Numbered from the stretch's first letter, positions 23,890 through 37,600 are shown. The stretch is 64,000 bases of DNA from Bombardia bombarda (GCA_030512295.1 JAULSR010000007.1:1202501-1266500), one strand, 5' to 3'. Notes: generated from the letters alone by a model not told the origin. A program made the numbers and translations.

Positions 23890-26619
23890 ATGAACAACAT
23901 GGCCAACATGAACATGATGGGCGGACCCGTCGGCGCCGCCCAGATGCCCATGATGAATAATGGCGCACTTGGTCCCCCGCAAGATCCAAGGCAACAACTC
24001 CAACTCGACGAATCGAAGCGGACGTTGCTCAACACATATATCTATGACTACTTCCTACGCTACCACATGAACGATTGTGCGCGCGCCATCCTCCAGGCTG
24101 ACCCGACGATCAAGACCAAGAAGGACAGCCCAGGCTCCCGTCGCGACGAGAATGGCATGGGAAGTAGTCTTGGCGATGATCCTATGGAGACTGATTCTAA
24201 GGATGGCTTGGACCAGAAGCGCCCCGACGACCTGCCCGCGCCTCTAATCCCCTCGATGGTGACCGATAGCAGCTTCCTATACGAGTGGTTCTGTCTCTTC
24301 TGGGACATGTTCAACTCGCAAAGGCCTACTAATGGCAAGGGCAATAATAATCAGGTCTTGCAATATGTGAACCACACCCAGGTATGTTTCTCATAACACA
24401 TGCTGTGGCATTCTTCGCCGTCATCGCTTCGCGTCGCTAATATTCTCGGTAGCATCAATCCCGTATGCGGCAGGAGCAGCAGCAGCATATGTTACGCCAG
24501 ATGCGCCCCGAGGCTTATACTCAGCAACAATATCAACAGCACCTGATGAGAGGAGGCATGCAGAACGGGGCTATGATGATGAAGCCTGGAAATAATTTGC
24601 AGCGCGCGGCCATGGCAAATAACCAGAAGTAAGCAACCTAACTGATGCATGTTGCAACAATGCGTATAGCGACTAACATCTAACCCCCGCCAGTCCTCAG
24701 ATGCAAATGCTCCAACAACAGCAACAAAAGGCCGCCGGCCAGATGCAACGTGATCCCTCGGACATGGACGGAAACCGAGCGCGACCAGCCTCGCCAGGGT
24801 CAACAGACAATGCACCGTCCCCCTCGAAGCGACCTCGACTGGATGGCGGTGTAGGTTTCAACCCCAACCAAAGCGTCATGATGCCGAATGGTAGACCGGC
24901 CCAAGTCATGCCCGGTCAGAATCAGGTAGGACACGGACCCGACTCAGCACGAGCACTATTCCATCAGATGGGCATCAACCTGAATCCTGACCAACTCCAG
25001 GCCTTTCTCTCTACAAACCCACAGGTACAAGCCAAGACTATTGCCAATTACGCGGCTAACCTCCAGCAGCATCACGGCGCGCAAATGCCAAACAAGCCCA
25101 TGGCGACTGCTGTTGGCCCGCAAGGTCAAGGGTCTCCTATGGTGCCTCAGGGACCAGACGGTACCTCTATCACCGCGTATTATAACCAGGAGATGGCTCC
25201 CGGTGGCATGAGGGGCCCCGGCGGTCCTGGTGGCAACGGACAAGGCCAGAGCAATCACGCTCTGCAGGACTATCAGATGCAGTTGATGCTGCTGGAGCAG
25301 CAGAACAAGAAACGACTGATGATGGCTCGGCAGGAACAGGATATGAGTGGCGGCATGCGCCCAGACGGTCCCAGTGGTACCAGCGGCGCCCCTGCTGGAC
25401 AGAATGCTCAGGGCTTCCAAGGCACCTCACCTCCCGGTGGCCGGAATGGAGCGTCGCCGAACCCATCGGAGCAGATGAAGCGCGCCAACCAGCCCATGAA
25501 CAATGCAGCCAACATGGGATCTCCGCTTCCGGATGGTGCTCAGTCGAGAAGTTCGCCAAATCCCATAAACTTTATGGGCACCAATATGGACCCCAATGGC
25601 GCGCCCCATTTCTTCAAGGGCGTTGAGGTTATGCCTATGGGTGGCATAGGCCAGATGAACGGTAGCAACATGCGCCCACCGAGTTCGCATCCCGGCCAAC
25701 CCTTCGCTGGGCAGATGAATCCGCAACAACAGATGATGGCTGCACAGCAGCGCCAGGCTCAACAGCAGCAGCAGCAACAGCAGCAGCAGCAACAACAGGC
25801 TGGGCAAGGAGGACCTAGCATGCAGTGGCAACAAACCGGACCTAACGGTCAAATAGCCGGACAAGGACCCCAACCCCAGATCCAGGGCACCCCGCAGCAA
25901 CGAGCCATGCCTCCACCTTCGGCACCAGCGGTCGCGGCCAACAATGCTAACTCTAGGAACGCAACTTCGTCGCCGCAAGTAAGCAGCGCCGCTCCTCCGA
26001 CTCCTCAGCAGCCAAACAAGCCGGCGCCCAAGAAGAAGGAATCTAAGAGCGCAAAAAGCAAGGTATGAATGACACTGTCCCTATCTGGCTTTGCCATATT
26101 GTGTCTGACATCTCACAGACCGCAACACAGAAGAAGTCCAACACCAACTTGAACGCTGGAGCGACGCCTGTCGCGGAAGCCGAGCCACCTCAAGAGACAC
26201 CGCAGCCCGCTACCCCAATCACCCCGGTCAACCCTGCCAGCTTTGTCAAGAACCAAGGTGTGGCAGGAGCACAGGCCGTGGCAAACGGTCAGGGGGCGGC
26301 ACCACAACCCCCACCGCCGGCGGCTCCTGTTGCAGCTCAGCCGCACCGCGACCCGAGCCAGACAAACTTTATGGACAATTCTGGAGGACTGGTACGTAAT
26401 TCGTCGTTTTAAATACATTTTTACTCAACTGACACACGGTAGGAATTCCAGATGGGTCCCATGGACTTGGGCTTTGCAGACCCATTGACGTCGGGTGATG
26501 TCTTGAACGATTTTGACTTTGATTCATTCTTGCATGACAGCAATAATGATGGAGATGGCGCATTCGACTTCAACTCTGGCCCGTTCGCCATGGAGGGAGG
26601 CGAGATTGGGGCGGAGTAG
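23890..26619 (+). CDS. som1: LisH-domain transcriptional regulator, Som1/Flo8 type
   Basis: Five exons, 23890-24381, 24453-24628, 24694-26062, 26119-26391 and 26443-26619, encode 828 residues. A Met/Asn-rich N-terminus is followed by a LisH motif (LLNTYIYDYFLRYHMNDCARAIL) around residues 43-65. A conserved region ends FLYEWFCLFWDMF. The middle is long, Gln/Met/Pro/Gly-rich and disordered, with a polyGln run encoded at 25759-25798 and a possible nuclear signal (SPSKRPRL). The acidic aromatic C-terminus (GDVLNDFDFDSFL) is typical of the Flo8/Som1/SomA family. These proteins act in the nucleus downstream of cAMP/PKA and control morphogenesis, adhesion and conidiation, and virulence in some pathogens. 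All four introns (51-71 bp) have standard ends and the joins keep frame. Confidence 0.9.
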
Positions 26620-28011
26620 GACAAGCCTCTGAACCCTCGTTGACCCTTCCGCATCCTGGAGTAGCTGGACAACGGGCGTCTCTGGGCTGCATGTCCCCAG
26701 TTCCACGATACCCCTGCCTTACTTAGAAGACCAGACATGATGCTTTCGAACCTCTATCATTGCAACAATCATGGTCATGTCGCATTTCGCTAGAAGTTTT
26801 GCCAATATTTTCTGAAGTGCCCACACTACTTACTATCTCTTATCGACACATTATCAACGCCTATGGATATTACGCAACCGGGCCATTATTCCCTTCCTTG
26901 GCTTGGATTCTTCATATATGGCCGCGTATTCCTCATACCTTTTCAGGTTTAAAATTCTTCACGAGGGCTGGATTTTGCAATTGGGGGTACCTGGGTTATC
27001 ATTTCTACCCTTTCGTTGTCTCTTGGGACATTGTTTCTCTCTTATCTTTCGGTTCATTTTTTCTACCTTATGTTCCTCTATGTTGATTCTTTTCCGTTTC
27101 CTCATAACCAACGCGCCGTCTACGGTTTTCTTTCTGTTTCTTTTATCACGAGAAGGATGGTTTTAAGATGGTTGCGGTGTCTGGTTGGCTTCGCTTGCAT
27201 GGTTGTTTGTCTCTACACATTCTGAGACTGGCAATCCCCTTCAATCCGCTCCCCCCCTAATACCAGTTATTTCATTTTTCCTTGTGTTCTTTTATATTCG
27301 ACAACTCCATATATCCTCCCCTGTCTTTTTTGAAGTGGGAAAAAGTTGTCTCTGGCTGGCTGGATCAATTTCAATTTTTTTTCTTCGTTCCTTTATTCTT
27401 TTTGTCCATTTGTTTTGGTGGAGATGGAAATGTAGACGACAGACAGGCAAGCAGACAGGTTGAGACGAAACGAAACAGCCACGACGACGATAAGAAAAAA
27501 AATACCGAGGCATGACATGCTAGGACACGGACATACTAGAGGCCTCGACCGAATAAAAGCTGGATATGTGCTTCTCTCATACACACCCATCTACACCCAC
27601 ACACACTTTCTTGCGTATGTGGCTATGTTTATGAGATGAGAGACTGCAATGCGATCGATGCAAAGGCGATAGACATATATGCACCACGTGGTCCGCGCTG
27701 CGACCCGGGACGGTGATTCGTTACCCGGTTTCTCCCGCTGACGCCGACGCGACGGATCTGCTTTTATTGTATTTTTGTTGAAACTCGTTGTATGGTCTTG
27801 CGTGGTGTTGATAGTGGTTTCGATCTTTGTGTGTGTATTTGTTTTGCTCAATATGACGCGATGCTAAGGTGGAGGATATGCTCACCCCACCTATCTCAAA
27901 CAGCCCCCTTCTATCTACATATGTCTGTGTTTATTTACCCTTCTTATTTTGGATGGATCAACAAGTTCTCTTCTCTGTTTCGTTTATTTGTTTTTTTCTT
28001 GGAGCCTATCA

Positions 28012-28046
28012 GCACACACAAACACACAAATACACACAAACAAACA

Positions 28047-28087
<41 letters not shown>
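28012..28087. repeat. (CA)n microsatellite
   Basis: The CA run is uninterrupted at 28051-28087 and preceded by degenerate CACAAA units from about 28012. Confidence 0.95.
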
Positions 28088-28090
<3 letters not shown>

Positions 28091-28546
28091 TCCAGGTTGT
28101 AAGAAGAGTGGAGAGGGAGGCTGAGTTTGTTTATTGTTCGCATGCAGCAGCACAAGACGCGCACATCATCACAAAGATGACACATATCCCCGGCCCGGGA
28201 TGGGGGCTGAAATAAAAATGGTTGCAATTGGAGCAGGAGTGGGCGGACGGCAGCTGGGGAAGGTGCCGGTGGTTGGTAGTGGACTGGCGGCTGGGAGGGG
28301 GAGGAGTGATTCTTTTATTAGATGGGCTGTTTGGTTTCTTGGTTCGGCTTGGCCTGGCTTGATCTTTTGGCCTGGTTGTCTCTTTTCGGTTTTGGTTTGA
28401 GATTTTATTCTTGGGGATTCAATTGATATGCATCAATACTTTTTTGGATCGACTTCAGTGACCAAGTGATTACATCAAGAAACATGGTATTGCTTGTTCA
28501 TTTGGCGTGTGTGGCTATGCCTAGCTTTGCTGGGTTGGTGTATGGT

Positions 28547-28582
28547 GTGTGTGATGTGGTGTGTGATGTGGTGTGTGATGTG
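28547..28582. repeat. GTGTGTGATGTG 12-bp tandem repeat
   Basis: Three perfect consecutive copies of a 12-bp unit. Confidence 0.9.
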
Positions 28583-28947
28583 TTGGCATGGTGGACGTTT
28601 GGGGATATGATGTTCACGAAGTCTATGACTGCTGGTATAGTTGTGTTTTGATCTGATTCCCGATCATGAGACACAATCTCGTTTACCAAGAAAGGGATGA
28701 AATCAGCGTATGTGTCGCAATTTGGGGATCATAAGTCGACCACACCTGGCTCAAAGCTTGCATCATCTTGCTTTTGCTCACCGGGCTCTGCTTCAGTTGG
28801 GTGTACTCGCGTTGTCATTGATTCACTCCTGACGATGATACTCATCGTCTGATATCTACTCTGCGCCCTTCTGATCTTCTTGGACGTGACCAGCCTCTAC
28901 GACTATTCCCTCATCTTGTGACTGTAATTATATGTCACCAGGCTAAT

Positions 28948-29537
28948 ATGAAAAACAAACAGGTAAGCCTACTCTATTTCCCAGACAGTCAACGCCCACA
29001 GTCCCTCCCTCCTCGTGCTACAAAGCAACTCTCCAAGAGACTGACCCCTCCTTCTCCTTCAGTACTTCTACAGCAGACTTCGCTGCGACAGTTGCCACAA
29101 TTCAGAGAGCGATAACATCAAAGAGAGTGAAGATGTCGACAATAAGTCATGCAAATTACTCAACTACTACAACGGTCTTGACCTGATCGGCTGGAGCACG
29201 GAGCAGGACGAAAGCCGCTTTGTCAACCGCGCCGACTACCGGCTGCGAACCACCTACCACGAGGGCCGCCACCCGCTGGAAGAAAACAGACACGTCCTCT
29301 GCATTGACGCTCTCTGCAACAAGCACGGCCACCCTCCAGAGGAATCTTACCCAGACGTACTACAACAGGCCCGACTATGATATCAACTTCGAGGCGCTGC
29401 TCAAGACGCTGAAGGACGCGGATGTGAACTTCATCGTGTATAAGCCCGGCAAGGTGTGGAAATCTTGGGAAAAGCTCCCGGGTGAATATTCTGGACATCG
29501 GGGATACGTTGAGGTCAACTATCATGGCGATTACTAG
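28948..29537 (+). pseudogene. member of small CxxCHNS orphan family, probably frameshifted
   Basis: Exon 28948-28962 (MKNKQ) joins exon 29063 onward through a 100-bp GTAAGC..TTCAG intron. The protein carries CDSCHNS, SCKLLNYYNGLDLIGW, TTYHEGRHPL and HVLCIDALC. Read as is, the frame stops at 29378-29380 after 110 residues. A neighbouring frame continues with protein-like sequence (DYDINFEALLKTLKDADVNF, then GHRGYVEVNYHGDY) to a stop at 29535-29537, and this part resembles the end of the protein at 13191. The frames meet near the CCC run at 29332-29334, so a one-base insertion is likely, either real or a sequence error. Function unknown; the paired Cys and His suggest possible metal binding, which is only inference. 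Confidence 0.55.
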
Positions 29538-30181
29538 AAGAGGTACTGAGTTCGTACTGACCACTCGGGTGTTGAGCACAGGTAGCACTAAGGAGCAATG
29601 GGGATGAGACAGACGAAACTGGGGGTTGGGGATGAGGTTGGAGGGTTGGTCAGTCAGAATACGCACACACTTTTCTTGGAGGTTTACAGTTAGGTTTGGT
29701 GGTTAGGATCGTTGACAGATACAGAAACGCCTGTTACTGATGGTTATAGACGCATCTATACTCATATATCATTAGCCTTTACATAGGCATATGGGATTTT
29801 TATACGCCAGCCATTGACTGTCTACTTCTTCGCTGGGCCTTTCCAGTTATGACGACACACATATAGCCCAGGAATAATCCAGCATTAGCATATTACGAAT
29901 CACAAGTGACCTCATGGCTACTTGCTTTACTTCTAAAAGTAATGTATCATAGCGCACCCCGGTCGGTATAACTGCCAGCATTAAAAATCTACATTTCACA
30001 CCAAAACAAGTACAGCAGATCATTTGTTCTACCTACAGCTCCTTATAGAACCCAACTTGCCACTGTAGAGAAGTATCCAATTACCCTTTAATTTGCGTTT
30101 CATGACTTCTACTCTAACAAGTATGTATCTCTAGCTACAATAGATCATATAACACTTCAATCTCGTACACATATCCCATAT
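29538..30181. other. intergenic region
   Basis: A/T-rich spacer between convergent genes, with no supported gene. Confidence 0.6.
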
Positions 30182-33100
30182 TCACCTCCCCCCGTAATAT
30201 CCATATCCCCAGTCGCTGGCACCATCAGGTGCCGCGACAGGTGGAGTAGGAGGTATGGGGATATCAGCGGGTGATTTACCATAATGTATCGGAGCAGCGG
30301 GCATCACCTTTGCCCCCATATTGGGACGTTTGTCCTCCACTTCACGTTCACTCATAATACTGTCCTCTCTTTCCCCACCTGGCCGTACGTTGGCCACTTC
30401 AACCTGTGGTTCTTCGTCTAACTTATCTGGTTGATGACATTCTTCACTATGTCCCTCTTCCTCACCCTCCCGCTCTAAGCTATTGGTTAACGTTTTGTTC
30501 AGATCTGCCAATGGCGTAGTCACTTGAGTAGCAGTTGAGGTAAAAGAATGAGTAAACCAGCCGCCGAGCTCGAAGTGGTCTTCATCGTAGATGCCCTCGT
30601 GACGGCGAGCGATGGGGTCCAGCGCGCCAGCGAGACATATGACCAAGCGGCCCACGTTTATGGGCTTGGGCATCCAGCCGTCAAAGCCGGCGTCCAAACA
30701 GGCCTGCTCGTCGCTCCGGCGCAGCATGCCCGATACTGCGAATATGGGCGTACGACCACACGACTGTACCGCCCGCGAAGGGATTGGGTGACGCTGCTCG
30801 TGCGCGCGAATCATGCGCGCTGAAGCCCAGCCGTCGACAACTGGCATCTGAGGGCAGTGAGTAATTATGTAGGATAAAACGAAGATTGAGCAACAGATGA
30901 AGAAAGAGAAGGAGGGGGCGAAACTTCAAGGCTTCAAAAGAGAGTAGAAAACTGGAGCATGGAGGAGAGAAAGGGGTAAAGAAAGAGAAAGCAATCCTTA
31001 CATTCAGGTCCATGAGCACAAAGTCTATCGTTGCCTGGTTTACTTCAAAGGTACTGTAACACTCCTGGCCGTCCCTGGCCACCATAACGTTGTGTCCCAT
31101 CCTGGTAAGCCTCCGTTCCAGAATCCGTACATTGATGATATTATCATCCACCACGATGATTTTGAAACTATATGTTGCTCGCACCGATTCTGATTCCACC
31201 TTGGCAATTCTAGCCGTGCCCTCGCCCGGCGATATGCTCGGCGTTGGTGCGATGATAGGCGGCGATATGTCTCCGCCCCTTCCTTTCCTTCCAGACCCTG
31301 CCGACCCGCCTGGTGTCATGGCTGCCGCTACGCCATTAACTCCTCTGGCATTTGTTGGAGGTCCAGCCCCTGGCAGAATTGGAGGCGGTGGCATTGGTAG
31401 TACTGGTAACGGGCTCGCGTCCCTCCTTGACGCTAATGACGGGGCCCGCGATGCTACTACAAACGGGACCTCAATCGCAAAGGTTGAGCCTATGCCCTTG
31501 GTAGACGTCACCCTGAGTTGACCGTTCCGTTGTTTGACATACCGCGCCACGAACGCCAGCCCAACGCCCACGCGTAGAACGTTGTCCCTTGGCGGGATGG
31601 GGCCCTGATTACGCGGATTGTGCAATAGTTGCAGCTGCTCGTCAAAGTCCTCATCCGGAACCTGCTCGAACTCCTGAAACATGTCGTCGAGTTCCCGCTC
31701 CGACAGACCCGGACCCGTGTCGGTGACGGCCACTCGAAGGAGTGAGTTCTTGAACGGCCCCTTTTTGACAGGTTCGTTCCACTCTACGTGGACGCGGCCG
31801 TTGGAGCCTGATGGAGCGGGGGCGGCGTGCTCGATAGCGTTGGCGACAAGGACGGTAATGGTGCGCTGGAGAGAGGAGGGGTCACCACGCAGGTAGCGTG
31901 ATGGGTTACCGCTGCTGTAGTTGGAGGAAGGGTTGTAGAGGAGATCGATGCCCCTATCGCGCGCGAGGCGCTTGAGTGGATCGAGGGCTTCCTCGAGGCA
32001 GGCGACAAAGTCAAAGTGCTCCGAGAGTTGGGGAATGGAGCCTGTGGTGCTGCCAGTAAGGTTGAGAAGGTCGTCAATGACATAAATTAGAGATTTGGAG
32101 GCGGTGTAGGAAGTGGTGAGCGCGTCTTTGAGAGATGATTCGAGCGGCTTTTCCAGCGCCATCTCAAGATAGTTGATCACAGCATTCAGAGGGGTGCGCA
32201 CTGGGGAGGAGGTTAGTAAGTAACTTGGTAGAGATTTCGACTATAAATTATCGATATGTGAAATGATGTAATTGGACATCAGCGGAGACATGATGCTAGT
32301 TTGAGGGTAGAGGTGGGCTTCGCCTACCTTGATGCGATGCATCGTGCAATAGTAGCCGCTTCAGACGAGTTTCCTTGATAGCTATCTCCTTTTCTCGCCA
32401 GACGCGGATAAAGCTTCCGTAGACAAGCTGGGCCATGGCGGCTATATTGGCTGAGATGTCGAGTTAGAATGGTTTGACATAACAGAAGGACTGAAAAGGG
32501 AGGATATAAGAACAAGGAGGCAGCGACATACCCTGTTCTGGCGTCCAAGTCTTGCTTGTACCATCAACTACCTGAGTCCACTTCTTGAAGCTATTCCTTG
32601 GCTCGAGGTTGCCAAACTTGCCAACCAGAGATGGCCTTCCGGCCCAGTGGACCTCTCTGAGCTGGCTTCTGCGGTAAAACACGACGCAGTCATCCGTTGT
32701 TCCCGACAGTGGGATGTACAGCACGCCGGCGATTGCCCTGAAGCCATCAGGATAATGAAGATCTTTGAAGTCCATGGTAAAGTTACTTGAGAACAGTATC
32801 TTACGTGGTGCGCGGAAAAACAAATACTTGAGAATGATGACCGCCTCTGCGTACGATGCCAGGCGGCCAATGGTTCTGGCTTCACCTTCAATAACCAAGA
32901 AGCCGCAATCGGCCTCAAACAGCTTAAGTAGCTCATCCGATGATGCAGTGATACACTCGTTGGGGTTCTTTTGGTCTTGCAGAGTGTTAATTATGCGGCT
33001 GGTCTGTACCTTGTCAGAGTTGAGCAACTTTTCCAAGCATGTGGATGCAGCGACACCGATAAAGTAGGAAAGCTCGCGCACGGAAAAGGGCACCCGCGTG

Positions 33101-34653
33101 GCGGTTGGGCCGTAGGAGTGGCAAACAATCAGCCCCCAGAGCTTGCCTTCGGTTTCGAGCGACATGGACATGGAGGACCGGACCTCCATGTTCGCAAGGT
33201 ACTTGAGGTGAACGGGTGACATGGCACGCAGGTATGAGTGGGTAAGGTCAAGCGGGACGACGATATCGGATATATCTTTGCCGACAAGCCGTGCCGTCGG
33301 CTGGGTTCTATCGAATAAGACGCGCACCTTGTTCACCATGTACAGCCGACGTGCCTGTGGTGGGATGTCGGTATGAGGGAAATGTAGGCCGCGGTAGACG
33401 TCTTGGCTGGCCTTGGGGTCCATCAGCTCGGTGACGACGGTGCCGTTAAAGTTCTCGTCAAACTGGTAGATCATGACGCGATTGAAACCCGAGACCTCGG
33501 CGACAACGCCTACAATGGTGTCCAGAAGGGTCTCGACCGAGGTGGCCTCGGACAGTTGTTTCTGGATCTTAGTGGCGATACCGACAACCTCAACCGAACT
33601 CGTTGCTGATTCGGCACCTTGTGAGAGGAACTCGGGGTTGATGAAAATGGGCTGACTACGAGAATGCATACTTGAAACGGTCGCAAAGTCCAGATGGTCG
33701 CTGCCGAGGGTATCGACAGGATTCCCGTAGGCCGCCTCAGACTGTAGAGTGGTGGCCAGAGGATGCTGCGAGTAGTCTTGCAACTCAAACTCACACACAT
33801 AGAGGTCGACGTCACCACCGAGGTAGTGTGCTGCGCACCAGCATGGGATTAGACGACCGCCAGGGTCGAAGAAGGAGAAAGCAAGCACGATAGGCTCGTG
33901 TTCCTTTCCTGTCGCCTCATAAATCCGACGTGTGCGGCGTAGCTGGGCGTTGAAGAGCGAGCGTTGGAAAATGGGCATAGCCTGGTTAAAACTGTCGAGA
34001 GCGAAGAGCTCCTGCGGTCGGTAGCGACAAATGTAGTGACTGTTCTCGCTGATGATGCGCGGAACGAAGACACCCTCTGCGTGGCGTTTTAAGGCGACGA
34101 GCATCCCATACATCTGCACGGCCCCAGGGATATGGATCAGCTCGTCCTGGCACCGCGTGAACCTCTGCCGAGTTCCTTGGATCACGCCATGAGAGCCGTC
34201 ATCTTGGATGGCGTATTCAAACTTATCAGAAAGCAACGGGTCGGATGAAATTGACCCCCCGGGGTCCAAATCGTCGTCCGTCATCTTCATATCCGCCCCA
34301 GAAGAAGTGGAGACAGTCGCACCTAACATAGGGAGAGGGTTCTCCTGCTGATGAGGCGGAGACTGGCCGCTAGCGGGCGATGTCGTGAGTACATGCGGCT
34401 TTGCTGCGTTTTCTGCAGAAGGCAGTAGTAAAGGTTGCAAGGCGGGAGCTGTTTCTTCAGCAACCGCAACGACTGAAAGTGAAGCCTCAGGGTCTTTAAC
34501 GAGGTCAGGTCGAGTCAGACAGGTCAGTCAGGTGGTCAAAATGTCTGGATTAAGTGACATACCAGAGACCTGGGCGTTGACGAGAAAAGGAGAACTCTCC
34601 AGGATGGAAAGCCGGATCGGAAAGACCCGCTCAATAGAACCGCAAGAGGACAT
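30182..34653 (-). CDS. fphA: fungal phytochrome, hybrid histidine kinase
   Basis: Five exons, 34653-34563, 34493-32532, 32441-32328, 32200-31002 and 30847-30182, encode 1343 residues. The order is a disordered N-terminus, PAS (Cys145 in RCQDELIHIPG, the biliverdin-binding position), GAF from about 344 (Asp406 in the DIP motif) and PHY (PRNSF tongue motif). Then come a histidine kinase (phosphoacceptor His721 in HQVRTPLN; N box ANAIEHAAP; DTGPGL; GVGLAF) and a receiver domain (VVDDN, phosphoacceptor Asp1120 in LMDLNMP, Lys in MPKP), followed by a Pro-rich tail of about 150 residues. All key residues for chromophore binding and His-Asp relay are present, so this should be a working red/far-red sensor. 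The third intron follows the H-box histidine by one and a third codons. The start is chosen at MSSCGSIERVFPIR, because ERVFPIR is conserved in fungal phytochromes. Confidence 0.92.
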
Positions 34654-37600
34654 TATGATGGTTTAGAAGGAACCTAGAAGCTCTCAACCTATCACGGATG
34701 TCTTCAATTGACGACGAGATGGTCGTCTCCTGGTCTAATACTGGCATGTACGCCCGCGCGACATGGATTTGGAGCTGAAAATCGGGGAGTTGGCACTGTG
34801 GTGTGCCTCTTATGAGTATCCAAAAGATCTTGTGCTGCAAGCTAAGGTAATTTCGATTAAAAGAACAAGAAAAGAAAGTTGAAGGAGAACAACAGTGACA
34901 CTGGAATGGAGAGAAGCAAGTGCGATGAAGGGGAAGGACGGAAGAAGAAAGTGGAATGAACTCGGACGAGATGGAGACGGAAGGAGCGGCTTGATGACTG
35001 AAAAGTGAATTAGACACAGTGATCAGGTATCAGGTAGTTAAGTAGGTAGGTACCTCGATTACCTCAGTATCTTGGATATGTGCAGCGAGGTGAGACCACG
35101 GGTGCAGACGAGAATGGGTGGTGGGCTCGATATTTCAAGAGGCGCTGAAAACACCGGTAGAGGTCATGAGAGTGCGGCAATGGGAAAAGGAAAAGTTTGT
35201 ATCTGTACGATCCCTAGCAAAGACCTATTCTAGGGTCTATCGAGGGTTGGTTAGGGGCGTGGCCGGTTCCGAAGACATGTTACTGTACCATACATGGAAT
35301 GAATAAAACCCTGGACACGAACAAATACGAAAATGTAATTGGAGGTACGAATAGTCCCTCCACCCCCCCTACAGACGCCTTATTACGCCACGACCTATCA
35401 CAGCGTGGAGAGAGCGGGTCTGCGTTGCGTAATTACAATGCAATGGCTGAGGAGGAAAGAGCGAGGGCTGCTGGCAGACTGAATCGGACACCTTGCAGCA
35501 GGTGCCCGCATCGCATCGCACTGCATCTTCGCCTCCTCACGACCAACGACAAAACAAACAACAGAATAGAAAACAGGATGGACCTCGACCAGACTCGCGA
35601 TGCGTCCAAAGGATCTGGGATAAATAACAGCAAGCGAATGTCTGCCCGGGGTTAATCCTTGGGTTCTAGACCGCTCCAAGCGACGACCAGGACGCCCGCC
35701 AATCATCAGAGTCTGTCCCACATGGCCTGTCTGGCCTAGGAACCGTTCTCCCTCACACAGCAGCTACAAGAGAACACGGGGATCGAGCCATCGAATCAAG
35801 TGCCGAACCTGGAGACCCAGAGATCCGAAGAGAGTTAGGTTTGCGCTTCGGTCGATGCCGCCCGGCAATGGATGGCCCCGATCCGTTCCTTCTTCATCTT
35901 CAAAGTACGACACAGTGCTGCTCTCAATGGCCTCGTCAATGGCTAACACCCCACCGACCACCCCACCGACCCCACCTTCCTGTACTCACCTCCCTTAACC
36001 TAAACAGTGGGTAGGCGGTTGCCGTTTCCAGACGAAAACCCTATCTAGGTACTTATCTACATTCATGTACGGGTACGTAGGTAGGCCATCGTGCCTTCCA
36101 TTCTCAGCCTCGACAGCCCCAAAGTGATCTGTCACTTTCCGCGGCCCAGGGAGCTCAGGGCCCGATCTTAGTGTTCTTCACATCCCCTGCAAGAAAAGAA
36201 CAAAGTCTGGCCAGCAACAGAGCGGGCTCCTCACCTTCTCCCACCGAAGGATACCTACCTAATTTCCACTCATTGCTCCAGAGATCGACATATGCAATTG
36301 TCCCTGCCAGTACACAGTCAGTATCTGGACTACTGGATTGTTAGGCAGTCGGGTAAAATCATGAAGTATGTTACTCCCAGGTACCCAGAAAGTCCCCTTT
36401 TGACAGCTCGTAGCGTTGCAGATTCGCTACCAGCCTCAAGGTCCGAGATTTCTCTTCACTATGCACAGCCTCAGAAAATCGACATCCATCTTCTCCCATA
36501 TATCTGGGGCGCCCCAGAATTTGCATACTGAAACCTGCCTGTTTGCCGATCACGAACTCCGCTCCACACTGGGTTACTGTTACTCGACAGACCCCAACCC
36601 GATCTTTATTCGCCCCTCAAGTCATGCCGTGCAGAATATAACTGCATACCTCTGCTCGTATCCGGAGCCCAACAAGTCCGCATGTGAGAGATGCAGCAGG
36701 CGAAACACCCGACAGAAAGTCCGGAGAAGAAGAACTCTAAGCTATCGCGAGTAGCACAGGGCGTCTGCACCTAGTTCACTTTACACAATGAAAGTCCCGG
36801 CTGGCCTTTGAGCAAATAGCCTATAAACTCTATGCATTGGTAATCTACGACACTGCGCTAGATGGGACACGAACGGTCTAGATGCAGAAGGCTATAGGAG
36901 GAATTTGAGACTTGACTATGCAAGAACGGACGGAAGCATGGCTTTTGATCAACAACAAGAGGAGAAAGTGAAACACTACAATGTCACCTACCTCAGCCTT
37001 CTCATGTTATGGGGGCGACAATAGCAAGCCTACATCAACTGCTCGAATGATAGAAGAACCCACTTATTGATGGTACGTCCAATAGTCATACTAGACATCA
37101 TGAGAATACCACATCACGAACATGTGTGTCTGGGCATGCAAAATACCCACGCCTTTTAAGTTCTGCCAACATGACATTTACTAAACGAGCCACGGCGAGC
37201 ATTTCGTGATGACTACCGTTGAACTAAGTTCAAAGCTGTTGCTGACACATGGTTGCTGATGGTTGAGCTTAAACTGATGCCTATTCCTTCCCAGACATCT
37301 GATTCGACAAACCACTCTTTGGTACACAACTTGGCAGCGTGACGCACTCGGGTCGTCAGATATTACCCACGGAAGAAATATCCCGGTTTGCTAGCTATTG
37401 CCAGGCGTTGCCCATACCTCTCCTCTTCCCCTCTTTCTCGGAGGCAGGAGCGGTAAGCCGTCCATCATGTATCAGCAACGTGCATGTCGGCTTGTCCAAT
37501 TACCAGCCGTACCAAGAATTCTCAGCACTTGCTGGTCTGAATACCCTAGCATGGTGAACAAAGCTTTACTGGATCCGGGCCGTGATAGTGATCAATTCTT

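Larger units (their letters stand above)
26620..28947. other. som1 3' flank and intergenic region with (CA)n microsatellite
   Basis: T-rich sequence follows the som1 stop, probably the 3' UTR. It is followed by a (CA)n tract and a 12-bp tandem repeat. No supported gene. Confidence 0.55.

Noticed and set aside
28012..28087. (CA)n tract considered as part of a coding or telomere-like element
   Set aside because: It is a simple microsatellite; the Thr-His frames through it are artefacts.
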